A stretch of 64,000 nt of DNA from Begonia masoniana. Its lineage: Eukaryota; Streptophyta; Magnoliopsida; Cucurbitales; Begoniaceae. The notes under the pieces are model-generated. The model searched no databases. It saw nothing but the letters and a program-made list of their open reading frames with translations, and was not told where the DNA came from. Shown one piece after another: positions 35,716-49,436 of this stretch (position 1 is its first letter; each line of letters starts with the position of its first letter). The DNA lies in NCBI GenBank assembly GCA_022432975.1, contig CM039502.1, positions 2,966,375 through 3,030,374 of the forward strand, read 5' to 3'. The position numbers were made by a program, and so were the translations under genes.

Positions 35716-36457
35716 ATTGAAATAATCGTGATTAGTTAATTTGTGTCGTGACACTACCTATGACGCCAATAATAAACAGCAGTAATGGACAGTAATGAAA
35801 TGCGTAAAGAAGGAGACACAAGGTTGGTAACGCAGTTCAGCAAATTGCCTACGTCTGTGGGGCCATGCTCAGAATTAAAAATATTTCAAAGAGTTTACAA
35901 AGTTGCAAGACAACCAGACTTATACAAATAAAGACTTTCTCTTATCTTTGTCGCCGTCTCTTCCTAACTTCCCCAAAGAAACTATTTTTGCGAGCACCCC
36001 TCGACTTTGAAACGATCCCTCCCGAGATCTAAATGCGACAAGCTCCCCTTGTCGATATTGACACCTCTGGAATCCGTGTATGACAAGATCTCCTTGCCCA
36101 CGATGAGAATGACAAGCTCCCTTGTCAACCCACAGAACTCCTCCCGAATTCCAGTGCTGTCTCCTCCCGAGACTGATCTTCAATGAAGAATAAAAAAGGA
36201 TTGCGCCTATGACACCGCTTGTGACACCAACCGTTGTCTTAGGATACAAACAACTACCTGCACTCGTATAACAATGAAATCCAACAGCAACAGAGATAGA
36301 GTGTAGAAACAGTCACACAGGGACCAAACCAACCAATAATACACTCACTCGCAGAAGCAAGAGAGAGGAAAAAATGGAAACTTGCGGCACAAGAAAATAT
36401 CAGAGAATAATCAATAATCCGCTTGCTTATTCTGTGAAGAGTAGATGTTTAAATATA

Positions 36458-36663
36458 GGATTAAGTGCTAAAAAAAGCATGAAGTATGGGAAAAGGGCAA
36501 AAAAAAGCCTCAAGTTTCGAAAGGGTAAAATAAAGCTCTGCGGGGGACCGCTTACCCCCCGCAGAGGGTGAGGCGGGTACCCGCCTCAAATGATGCGCCT
36601 CAAATGATGCGGGTACCCGCGTCGTGCGGGGGGTCACGCGGGTACCCGCCGACCCCCCGCTTC
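36458..36663 (+). repeat. Left terminal inverted repeat of the Pack-MULE
   Basis: 206 bp. Outer part AT-rich, inner part GC-rich with three GCGGGTACCCGC palindromes and runs of six or seven G/C. Contains a 14-bp tandem duplication (around 36580-36607) missing from the right arm. Confidence 0.93.
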
Positions 36664-37602
36664 GTATGAATATGAAGGTTGGTGATGGTCATCTTCACTC
36701 TTCAATATTCTTTGTAGCTTTCTTTGATAGGCCAGTGGACTCTTACTGGGCACATATGGTGGGAACACCTCACTAAACTTGAATTTTTGTGTGGAAGCTG
36801 CAGGAGTGGAGGAGCTTCACCTGTTCTGCAATGGAGTTTTTTCGTTAGCTTGTAGTGGAAAAAAGGGTAAATTTGTTGGGAAAGATGGAAGGGAAATACT
36901 CGACGCAGGTTGATCCCGCTAGTCCTTGGCAGGCGCAACTGCAGGGAGGACAGGGAAGAATGGTGGAGTTGTAAAACGCAGAGAGTGAGACGCAGCACTT
37001 TGGGGAAGATGATGCTCTGAATTGTGAGTAATTACAGGTCACATTCCAGGTCTCTGGCAAAATTTATTCGTTTTAGAAAAAAGGCAAATCATGATAAGCT
37101 AAAGCATTGACTGTGTTTTTACTCACCCAGAGCTTGAGTTCACCGGCAGCCCCCGTCGGCGCTGAACTTACTCGGAGAAACCCGAAAAGGAGATCCGCAG
37201 CTATACCCAGGAAGACCCAGACTGAAATTCTCAGGCATCGTAAATCTACCTCCCGCAGGCATTTCGATTGTCATCTGGAAGGCGGAAGCATAGCTGGAAG
37301 GATCTTGCGCCATTGAAGACAGCACCCCAGCTTTGCAGCAGTTGGAAACCTGAAGATTGAAGGGCGCTCCAGGCATTAAATCAACGACGGCGGGTTTCCT
37401 CAGGCAACAATGGGGCAGCTCTTGCCTCCCTCTGTATTCGGAGCAGTCTCCTTGCTGACTTGCCTCGGCACCCCTTATATTCCAAATCACCTCTTCTCCT
37501 TTCCATTTCCAGTTGAGCTTCCATCCCGGCGGCTCTACATTCCTGAATAGTTGCAGGTTGTATATGTAGACTCTCACTTGATCTCCCATTCGAGAATTAT
37601 AT
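36664..37602 (-). pseudogene. Captured COBRA-like (COBL) gene fragment, three exon pieces
   Basis: COBRA-like proteins are GPI-anchored cell-wall proteins that affect cellulose deposition. Piece 1 (37128 to about 37600): VRVYIYNLQLFRNVEPPGWK, GEEVIWNIRGAEA, QGDCSEYRG, LPHCCLRKPAVVDLMPGAPF and NLQVSNCCKAGVLSSMAQDP. Piece 2 (about 36908-37053): TWNVTCNYSQF, CCVSLSAFYNSTI and CPPCSCACQ. Piece 3 (about 36664-36837): APPLLQLPH, CSHHMCPVRVHWPIKESYKE. Splice sites survive (donor GTGAGT at 37126, acceptor at 37054-37056; donor GTATTT and acceptor TTGCAG for the second). Two tryptophan positions are now TGA, one near 37140 and one in the EYW position near 36700. The N-terminal signal and the C-terminal GPI signal were not captured. 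Confidence 0.88.
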
Positions 37603-37793
37603 GAAGCGGGGGGTCGGCGGGTACCCGCGTGACCCCCCGCATGACGCGGGTACCCGCATCATTTGAGGCGGGTACCCGCTTCACCCTCTGCGGGGGGTAA
37701 GCAGTCCCCCGCAGAGCTTTATTTTATCCTTTCGAAACTTGAGGCTTTTTTTTGCCCTTTTCCCATACTTCGTGCTTTTTTAGCACTTAATCC
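37603..37793 (-). repeat. Right terminal inverted repeat of the Pack-MULE
   Basis: 191 bp, reverse complement of 36458-36663 with few differences, indicating recent activity or ongoing arm homogenisation. Confidence 0.93.
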
Positions 37794-38230
37794 TTAAATA
37801 TATTTGCAGCAGATTTTCATTTCAGAACAGCATACACAACATAAGGAAACTCATTCAGAAAAACCAGACTCGTGATACTCTTTGCAACACATATGGAAAG
37901 TATCAGAATAAAAACATATTTGGATCCCAGAATAGTTGAATCACGAATCTTGCTTTGTGTTATGATATCCAGAAATTATAAACTTTAAATCAGTCTTCCA
38001 CAGATAAATATAATTGAGAACTTGATTTCTAAGTAACAAACTTTCCTTATTTTTCAAGGTTACCAAAAAACAAATAGTGTGCATAGTTTTGGTAACATAA
38101 TCTCCAAAAAATCTGTCTGCTTTGCAACTGAATAATACTGCAATCTTGATTTAATTTCCAAGATAAACAAAGTAAATACTTCAATTAATTTTGCCAAACA
38201 AATTCATGCCAACACATATTTACATTAACA

Positions 38231-38276
38231 CTTACCAACAAAATTTGTTACATTCTAACTTATGGATGACAACAAA
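38231..38276. repeat. 46-bp direct repeat, right copy
   Basis: Exact copy of 35670-35715. Together they bracket the 2,515-bp segment 35716-38230. Confidence 0.95.
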
Positions 38277-38689
38277 GTTATGAGTTGTTCATATTGTTCT
38301 TCAGTGAGGTTAAAACATTTTGACAGATATCCTACTATTTAGATTTCTCAGAAAGAAAAACAAGAACACAACATTCACGTCCAACACCAAATTTGCAGAG
38401 AAATTATAGTGCCCTTGCACTCTCCCACTTTTCCCTCAATATTCTCCTCCTCCCCGTATCACTCACCTCCCTCCACATATATAACCCACACAATAATAAA
38501 CTCATAACAACCCTAACCACTTAATAATATTTTCTAATCTACCCCTTAACTAATATATTCCTAACACATTTACCCATTGACTGATTTGAACCTAAAACAA
38601 CATTATTGGATGAAACTGATTCGATCCTCTCTTTTGAAGTTTTGGTTTTGTTTTGTCAGCTCGAAAGATAACCCACCAACTTATAACAC

Positions 38690-39529
38690 TTTTCTTTAGA
38701 ATGGCCAGGTTTGTTGCAATATGCACATTTTACCCTTCCTTTTGGTTGTTCTCTAGTAATTCTTTTATCTGATTATTAGGTAATTTGACAGCAAAGGCTG
38801 CTATTTCTGTTGATTGATTTCAGCCAATTGAGGTAATAATTTGTTGCTTCTCTTCTTTGGTTACAAAGGCATAGGCCTTGTTGATAGAAGGAAAAGGTTC
38901 CATGTTCAATATTTAAGATCAAATGATTCCACATTGATCATTCAGTCCCAAAGAAATTGATGAATCTTTTCCATCTCCCTTTCTGCTACAAGTTCTTTTC
39001 CAGCACCACATGTACATGAAGGGATAGTAGAATAGGCTGCTAACTCATTCCAAAGACCTTTTAGTTTGGTGTAGCATGCTGCTACAATATGATCCTTTTG
39101 TTGTGCGAGCCATATCTCTCTCTTCAATTCACGAATGCGTGGAACATTTCCTTACGAGAAGCGTTCTTGCAAATCTTTCCACGTCTCGTAAGTTGTGTCT
39201 ACATAAGCAATACTATCATTTAATTTTGGAACCAAGATATTGAAAATCCAAGAAATTACCATAGAGTTTCTAAATCATTCTCTTTTTGGTTTGGGCAAAG
39301 AGTGATCAACAAAGCACAACTTGTTTTTGGCTCGAAGGGCATTCATCATAGCCTGTCTCCATGTTGGAAAAGTCTCGCCTTTGAGAAGACAAGAAACAAG
39401 TATTGTTCTTGGATTATCAGATGAATTCGGAATATAAGAAGAAGACATATTATGTTCAGCCATCGATTTTGATGCTGGACTTTTGGATGCATTTGAAAAA
39501 TTTTCTTTGCTCATGGTTTTAGGATTCAA
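38690..39529 (-). pseudogene. gag: Copia Gag remnant
   Basis: A Gag N-terminal domain (GETFPTWRQAMMNALRAK) at 39275-39529 is followed by further Gag pieces (PSCTCGAGKELVAEREMEKI at 38942-39127) and a cysteine-rich knuckle with broken frames. The order and spacing fit copia Gag of the UBN2/DUF4219 style. Confidence 0.75.
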
Positions 39530-39553
39530 GTATCAGAACCTGCTCTGATACCA

Positions 39554-39761
39554 TGAAGAAAAAAGATATGAAATCCTTGATGATTCTTATTGAAAAACAA
39601 AAGAGATTTATACACGACTAAGAGTTACAAATTAGAAAAAAAGAGAAAATCAAATAGCTGATTTATAGGACATAATTACAACCTAAACTATAACAATTTA
39701 CAGTTAAGATTAAAATATATGAGGTAACATAATAATATCAAATATTACAACAATATCTTCA
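39554..39761 (-). repeat. 5' LTR of the decayed copia element
   Basis: 208 bp, TG..CA ends, with the primer-binding site directly inside at 39542-39553. Confidence 0.8.
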
Positions 39762-42178
39762 GGATCAACCAGCCACATTGTTTTGTAATAAATGGAATCT
39801 AATATTTACCTCTAACAAGAAAACTAGATGAACTAATCCTTTAGTATTGGGGATTAATTACTGTAACAAAAGTAAATTTTTTAGTTTTAATTTGATGTAC
39901 TTGCCTTACGACATGAGATATCGTGTGACGACAAATATTATTGTCGTGTTACATGTTAAGTCTATTACGAGGATGAGCTACATTATTGATAATTTTACTA
40001 GTCTAATTGCATCGAATAAATGGAATTGCTAAAAATGTATTCCAAAATTGGTTAAAGTTTTACTTGAAACAATCTATAGAACTGTCATTGCATCTATTTT
40101 TCGAGAACGTGAACACAAAATGACCAAGACTTCCCGGCTGATGTAAGAACCTTAAAACACCCGAATTGTAAAACCCAAATCTATATTCTTTAATTTCCCA
40201 AATCATTCCTTGTCAAAAAATCAAGAGAACTGAATGAGTACGACCCGAATTCATAGAAGGCGTTCACAATTACAATTTTTGGGTTTTCTAGATAATCCAT
40301 TTTAGCAAGTCTTTCACTTCAACCTATTCACAAAATAGAATAACAACAATATGGTATCTACAAATTATTCTAACCCCAAATATCAATTTTGTCTGTTATA
40401 ACATATAATAGACTTAATATAATGATAATTGTTACTTTAGATTTATTGATTTGTTTAATTAATATTTTATGCATTTCAATGGAAACCCTAGCCTTCCTGT
40501 TCTTTTTGACTCTCTTAGTTATTTGTAAATTCTATCATGGTATGAAATGCATAAAGAAGGTTTTCTGTTCTTTTTTCGAGCTGTCTTGAAATTTATCGTT
40601 TTTGAAATTTGTCGGAATAATTCATCTGCAAGTTTCAATCTTGCATTTTTCTTATATAAAAAAAAGGGCAAAGAGGAATTTTTTTCCTTCACACATCGCG
40701 AAGAACTGCCTCTGCAACAACAGAAAAACCCATGTCTTTTGACTTCTGTATTTTTTCGAGAGATTCTTTTATATCTTGGAAGAGCGAGAAACACAATAGC
40801 GTTTGTAGATCTTCAACAAAGGCAGAATATCATGTTATGACTTATACTGCATGTAAAATAGTTCGGTTACGTTAGTTATTTGTTGATATAAAAGTTCTTC
40901 ATGTTCAACCTCCTTCTTTACATTGTGATAACAAGAGTGTCATTCAAATTACTTGTAATTTAGTCTTTCAGGAGCGAACCAAACATATCGAGATTGATTT
41001 TCAGGCTAATACTATCACATTTTCTTTTTTCTCTTATTCTATGCAACGGTTCAAACCTCTCTCCAAGCTAATTATCCTTTATGTGCATCTGCTTAACTCG
41101 TGGGAGAGTAGGATATCAAATTATAGGAGCATGTAGTCTAACCATCATCAAAGTAATGTAGATCATAATCATCAATAGTTAAAGATCCTGTCCAATTCTC
41201 AAATACAAGAAAGCGATAATGGTCCAACAGAATTTCTCCTTTTTCAGCCATCACCTTTCAATAACAAATTGGAAAAAATAAGTTCATGGAGAAAACAACT
41301 TTTATAATGACCCTATTCTACCAAGATACGGGGCCATCAATTAATCTTCTAATTATAACTTGAACCATTAATATGGCAATATCATATTGCATTTATGGCA
41401 ATTCTGATTAAACATGCACTCTTATTATGGTAACACAATATTGTGTAATTGAAATTAATCAACATACCTAATGAAATAACTTGTACTCATATTATGGTCA
41501 TGTTGTCATAAATGGAATGTTGTCGATTGAAATTGATTTTATCATAACATATCATGTGTTGTATGAGTGGGCCATGCAAAATGTCACACGTACATACGTG
41601 CTAGAGTTGAGTACTTGTGACCTTTTGTTGGTCACTAGTTTAATTGTTTTATTTTATTCTCTTGTCGTAGGGGAACTTGTAATGTAATAATTTATCTACG
41701 ATCATTTATGTGAACATGATACTTCAATTAAGGTTCACTGAAACTTGTGTTGCAGACTCTTTTTGACGATGACATCATTCCTCTCAGTATTTTTGTCGAC
41801 GACTCCTTCCGAGTTGTGACACAAGTTGTTATATCAAAAGCTTCAAATTCAGAAACTCAATTAGTGTTGCACGAACCCTTTCTTATATCAACGTTATGAA
41901 ATTGTAATGAGTAATTACACGTAGAATTTAAGGGAAAAGGGCTGAAAATTATACAGTTTAATGTTCATAGAGGTTGATAACAATGTTATTTTCTGTTCTT
42001 CAGTACTTGTACTAAAACTAGAACACTTTGATTGACGTTATTCTCCACGTTTCTTCGACATTTTCGATGTAATCTTGTTTAAATGTTAATTCAGTTCATT
42101 CATGGACATTGATCGACCACCACATTTGACAGATGGAAAGTCCATAAATTCTCTCTCTCTCTCTCTCTCTGAGCATCC
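39762..42178. other. Region between the copia element and GMC copy C
   Basis: AT-rich. Contains a plus-strand copia RNase H remnant (40800-41060). From about 41980 it is recognisably homologous to the copy A promoter (TATTTTCTGTTC.TCAGT, CTCCACGTTTCT, GACCACCA.ATTTGACA). A CT leader lies at 42150-42172. No other gene supported. Confidence 0.6.
40800..41060 (+). pseudogene. Copia RNase H remnant, plus strand
   Basis: Reads SSTKAEYHVM, then LHCDNKSVIQITCNLVFQER and TKHIEIDFQA with stops, the standard copia RNase H signatures. Opposite in strand to the other copia copies here and more diverged. Confidence 0.75.
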
Positions 42179-44031
42179 ATGAAAATGGAGAAGGCAACAA
42201 GTGTTGTTCTGGTCTTCGTGCTACTTACCATTTTCCATACCTCTGAATCCAGGAATGGTATTGTTCACAACCTTGCAGATTCTTCTTATATGAAATCTGT
42301 ATGTAATGCAACTGATCTACAGTTGGAAGAATCATATGATTACATAATCATCGGCGGAGGAACCACCGGCTGTCCCTTAGCCACAACCTTGTCGGAGAAA
42401 TACAAAGTTCTAGTCCTTGAAAGGGGCAGCGATCCAACCACGTACCCAGAGGTGTTGAGTCTCTCTGGATCATTCGCCAGCCTCACCGAAGAAGATGACG
42501 GCAAAACACCAGCTCAGAGATTCACGTCGGAAGACGGCGTAGATATGCTAAGAGGACGAATTCTAGGGGGAACCACTATGATAAATTTTGCATATTATTC
42601 AAGAGCGCACGAAAAGTTTTACGAAGAATCTGGTGTGAGATGGGATATGAATATGGTGGAGAGAGCTTACGAGTGGGTAGAAGAAACAGTGACTTTTAAT
42701 AATGATTTAGGAAAATGGCAGCATCTCTACACAGATGTTTTGGCTGAAGCTGGAATTGGACCTTTTAATGGGTTTAGTTTGGATCATCTTGTCGGAGCTA
42801 AAATTGGTGCATCCAATTTTGATTCTGTTGGTAGAAGACATGGAGCTGTTGAATTTTTGAATAAAGCTCATCTCAGAAATTTGAAAGTGGGAATTCATGC
42901 TACTGTAAATAAAATCCTCTTCTCCTCCTCCAAATTTTCAGGTCAGCGCTTCAAAATCTCCATTTTTTTTTTTCAGTAGAGAGCTTAAATAATCAAAGGG
43001 TGTTTCATTTGCAGGTGTATCTGCAAATGGAGTCGAATACATGGATTCAAACGGAAAGATACATAGAGCAACCGTACGCGGCGAAGGAGAGGTTATCCTC
43101 AGCGCCGGAGCCATCGGAAGTCCTCAGCTCCTCCTCCTAAGTGGAATCGGCTCAAAATCTTATCTCTCCTCCATGAACATACCAGTCGTTCTCGACCACC
43201 CTCACGTCGCCGAATTTATGGCCGACAATCCTAGAAACGGCATTCACCTGGTAGTTCCTTTCGATCTCGACCCAAACTACGATCAGGTCGGCGGAGTCAC
43301 TCGAGAAAACAACTTCTTCAAATCCATATCGTATCCTCTGCGATTTTCGATCACACCTCCTCCTTTCGGTCTTTTTCCAAGAGACTCTTCTTCTTTAGTT
43401 TTGAACATGATAACTTTCGCCGGGAAATTCGCTGACGTCGAATCTTATGGCTCTCTCCGGCTGACTTCCGCTTACTGACGTCGAAAAGAGTCCAACCGTT
43501 CGATTTAATTACTTCTCAAATCCAAATGATCTCGCCAGGTGCGTCAGGGGGGTGAGAAATATTGGAGATATGTTAAATACTCCGACGATGGATAAACTGA
43601 AATCAGTGGATTTGGAGGGCCGTCGGAGTTTTACGTATCTGGGACAATCTCCGCCTGCGAACATGTCTGACACCGCCGCAGTGGAAAAGTTCTGTAAGGA
43701 TACGGTGACTACTTTCTGGCACTATCACGGCGGTTGTGTGGTGGGGAAAGTGGTGGATGAGGAATTCAAGGTCATCGACATTCATGGTCTCCGAGTGATT
43801 GACAGTTCGACTTTTTCAGTTTCTCCCGGAACAAATCCGCAGGCCACCCTGATGATGATCGGCCGGTGAGTTGTTTCCTTGTTTGAAAATGGAAAGCATC
43901 TTTTCTTTCCATCAGCAAGTCTTGTTTTATCATAAAATGGTGTGGTTTTTTTCTTGGTGCTGAACAGGTACATGGGATCTAAGATGTTAAAGGAGAGATT
44001 AGAAAAGTCAGACGAAAAGGCACAACTGTAG
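42179..44031 (+). pseudogene. GMC oxidoreductase copy C, frameshifted
   Basis: Third, more diverged member of the cluster. Exonic parts: 42179-42941, 43015-43865, 43968-44031. The FAD motif (DYIIIGGGTTGCP) and GMC signature 2 are present. Exon 1 and exon 2 of A/B are fused here: where A and B have a ~95-bp intron, C has only 21 bases (42258-42278), beginning GT and ending AG, which read in frame as seven codons. In exon 3 one extra T at about 43471-43473 breaks the frame and gives TGA at 43476-43478. This removes the catalytic half, including FWHYHGG and GTNPQAT, which are still readable downstream in another frame. The downstream exon boundary and last exon are intact, so the lesion is recent or an assembly error. 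Confidence 0.85.
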
Positions 44032-45011
44032 AACTGGAATTCATTACATGATAACCATGAAGTTGGCCTATCTGTTTCGGGTCTTCTCTCAAGCCCCTCA
44101 ATTTTATTTTATTTATTTTCATAATATTATAATAAATAGGATAAAAACCTATTTGAATATCCGAATTAGGGTCAGGACAACTAATACCCTAAACTTCTCT
44201 GTTGTAATAAATCATCAACTCTTATCCATCAATAAATCAAACAAGTCCATCAATAACAAGTCCGCGTGCTAAATTTGTCAAGTGAACGTGACATTCATAT
44301 TTAACTAGATTTTACACCTCTCTCTCTCTCTCTCAGCCATTAGACATCCATTAAGAAAACTCCAACCCTATGAATATCGAGAAGGGGCTGCCTCTTGTAT
44401 GTAGAGACTGTCGAGAACTCATCCATTTTTGCAGAAAACCGATCGCAATGAAAACCGACTATGATCACCACGACCAGAACCGGCCACAATTGTTTCAAAA
44501 GGACTCCGACTTCACTTTCGCCACAACAGCCGCAGACGTTAGACCTCAAGTGATTAATAATAATAAAATATAACTTAACTATTTGACTTAAGAATCATCT
44601 TTCATCAAACATTTTTTCAACAAATAAAACATTACAAAGATTATAAAAGTTTATGTTTATGGTAAACCCTTCCCCCAAAAAAAATTAGAGTATGATTATA
44701 AAATAAACGTGGCATCACTCAAAAAAAATGAAAGAAACAAACACACGAAGTCGTATGAGAAACTAGATTTCAACAGCTAGGAATGGCAATAGCTAATGAG
44801 AAAAGGAAGAGAATAATCAGTCATATCCTTGAACAAAAATTTTACATGTATACCCATTTCTTCAAATCTTCAAAAAAGAAAAAGAAAAAAAAAAAAACAG
44901 GGTCCGACCAACTCAACTTTTAGTAGGGTTACTCTACTAAGTTTCTCATTGACTCACATGGAGTTTACTGGCTTGTCTCTTTCTACAATCATCGGAAATC
45001 ACGATATATAA
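44032..45011. other. Spacer between GMC copy C and ARL1
   Basis: 3' flanks of both genes plus AT-rich sequence with a short CT tract (44322-44336). Two overlapping open frames around 44340-44573, one on each strand, have no family resemblance and I do not call either a gene. Confidence 0.55.

Positions 45012-49436
<4,425 letters not shown>

Larger units (their letters stand above)
36458..37793. mobile_element. Pack-MULE: non-autonomous Mutator-like element carrying a COBRA-like gene fragment
   Basis: Long terminal inverted repeats of 206 bp (36458-36663) and 191 bp (37603-37793) start GGATTAAGTGCTAAAAAA. They match closely except for a few substitutions, one extra A and a 14-bp tandem duplication in the left arm. 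A perfect 9-bp target duplication, TTAAATATA, flanks it (36449-36457 and 37794-37802), diagnostic of Mutator. Each arm holds three copies of the palindrome GCGGGTACCCGC. No transposase. The interior (36664-37602) is a piece of a plant COBRA-like gene in minus orientation, with its introns. Confidence 0.93.
35716..38230. other. 2.5 kb insertion of unknown class in the copia element, hosting a Pack-MULE
   Basis: Bracketed by an exact 46-bp repeat. Removing the Mutator-like element (36458-37793) and one copy of its 9-bp duplication leaves about 1.17 kb. I see no terminal inverted repeats, LTRs, poly-A end or coding frame in that remainder. Its left part is comparatively GC-rich with repeated GACAAG and CTCCCGA words. 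The repeat is far longer than normal transposase or integrase target duplications. Confidence 0.6.
33770..39761 (-). mobile_element. Decayed copia element behind copy B, carrying nested insertions
   Basis: 5' LTR (minus sense) 39554-39761 and 3' LTR 33770-33902, the latter shortened by an internal deletion; ends TGAAGAAAA and ATATCTTCA. The initiator-Met primer-binding site is 39542-39553. Gag starts near 39529, with Gag motif FPTWRQAMMNALRAKNKL and a knuckle near 38690-38750. Protease lies near 35600-35670, pre-integrase near 35222-35530, integrase 34514-35132, and RNase H 33743-34180. RT is deleted: the sequence jumps from RNase H to the integrase end near 34325. All frames are broken. No matching target duplication (TCAAT left, GGATC right). 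A 2.5 kb segment interrupts it at 35716-38230. Confidence 0.82.

Noticed and set aside
44340..44573. Overlapping small genes on both strands between GMC copy C and ARL1
   Set aside because: Neither translation shows a domain, signal peptide or known family, and the two frames overlap almost fully.
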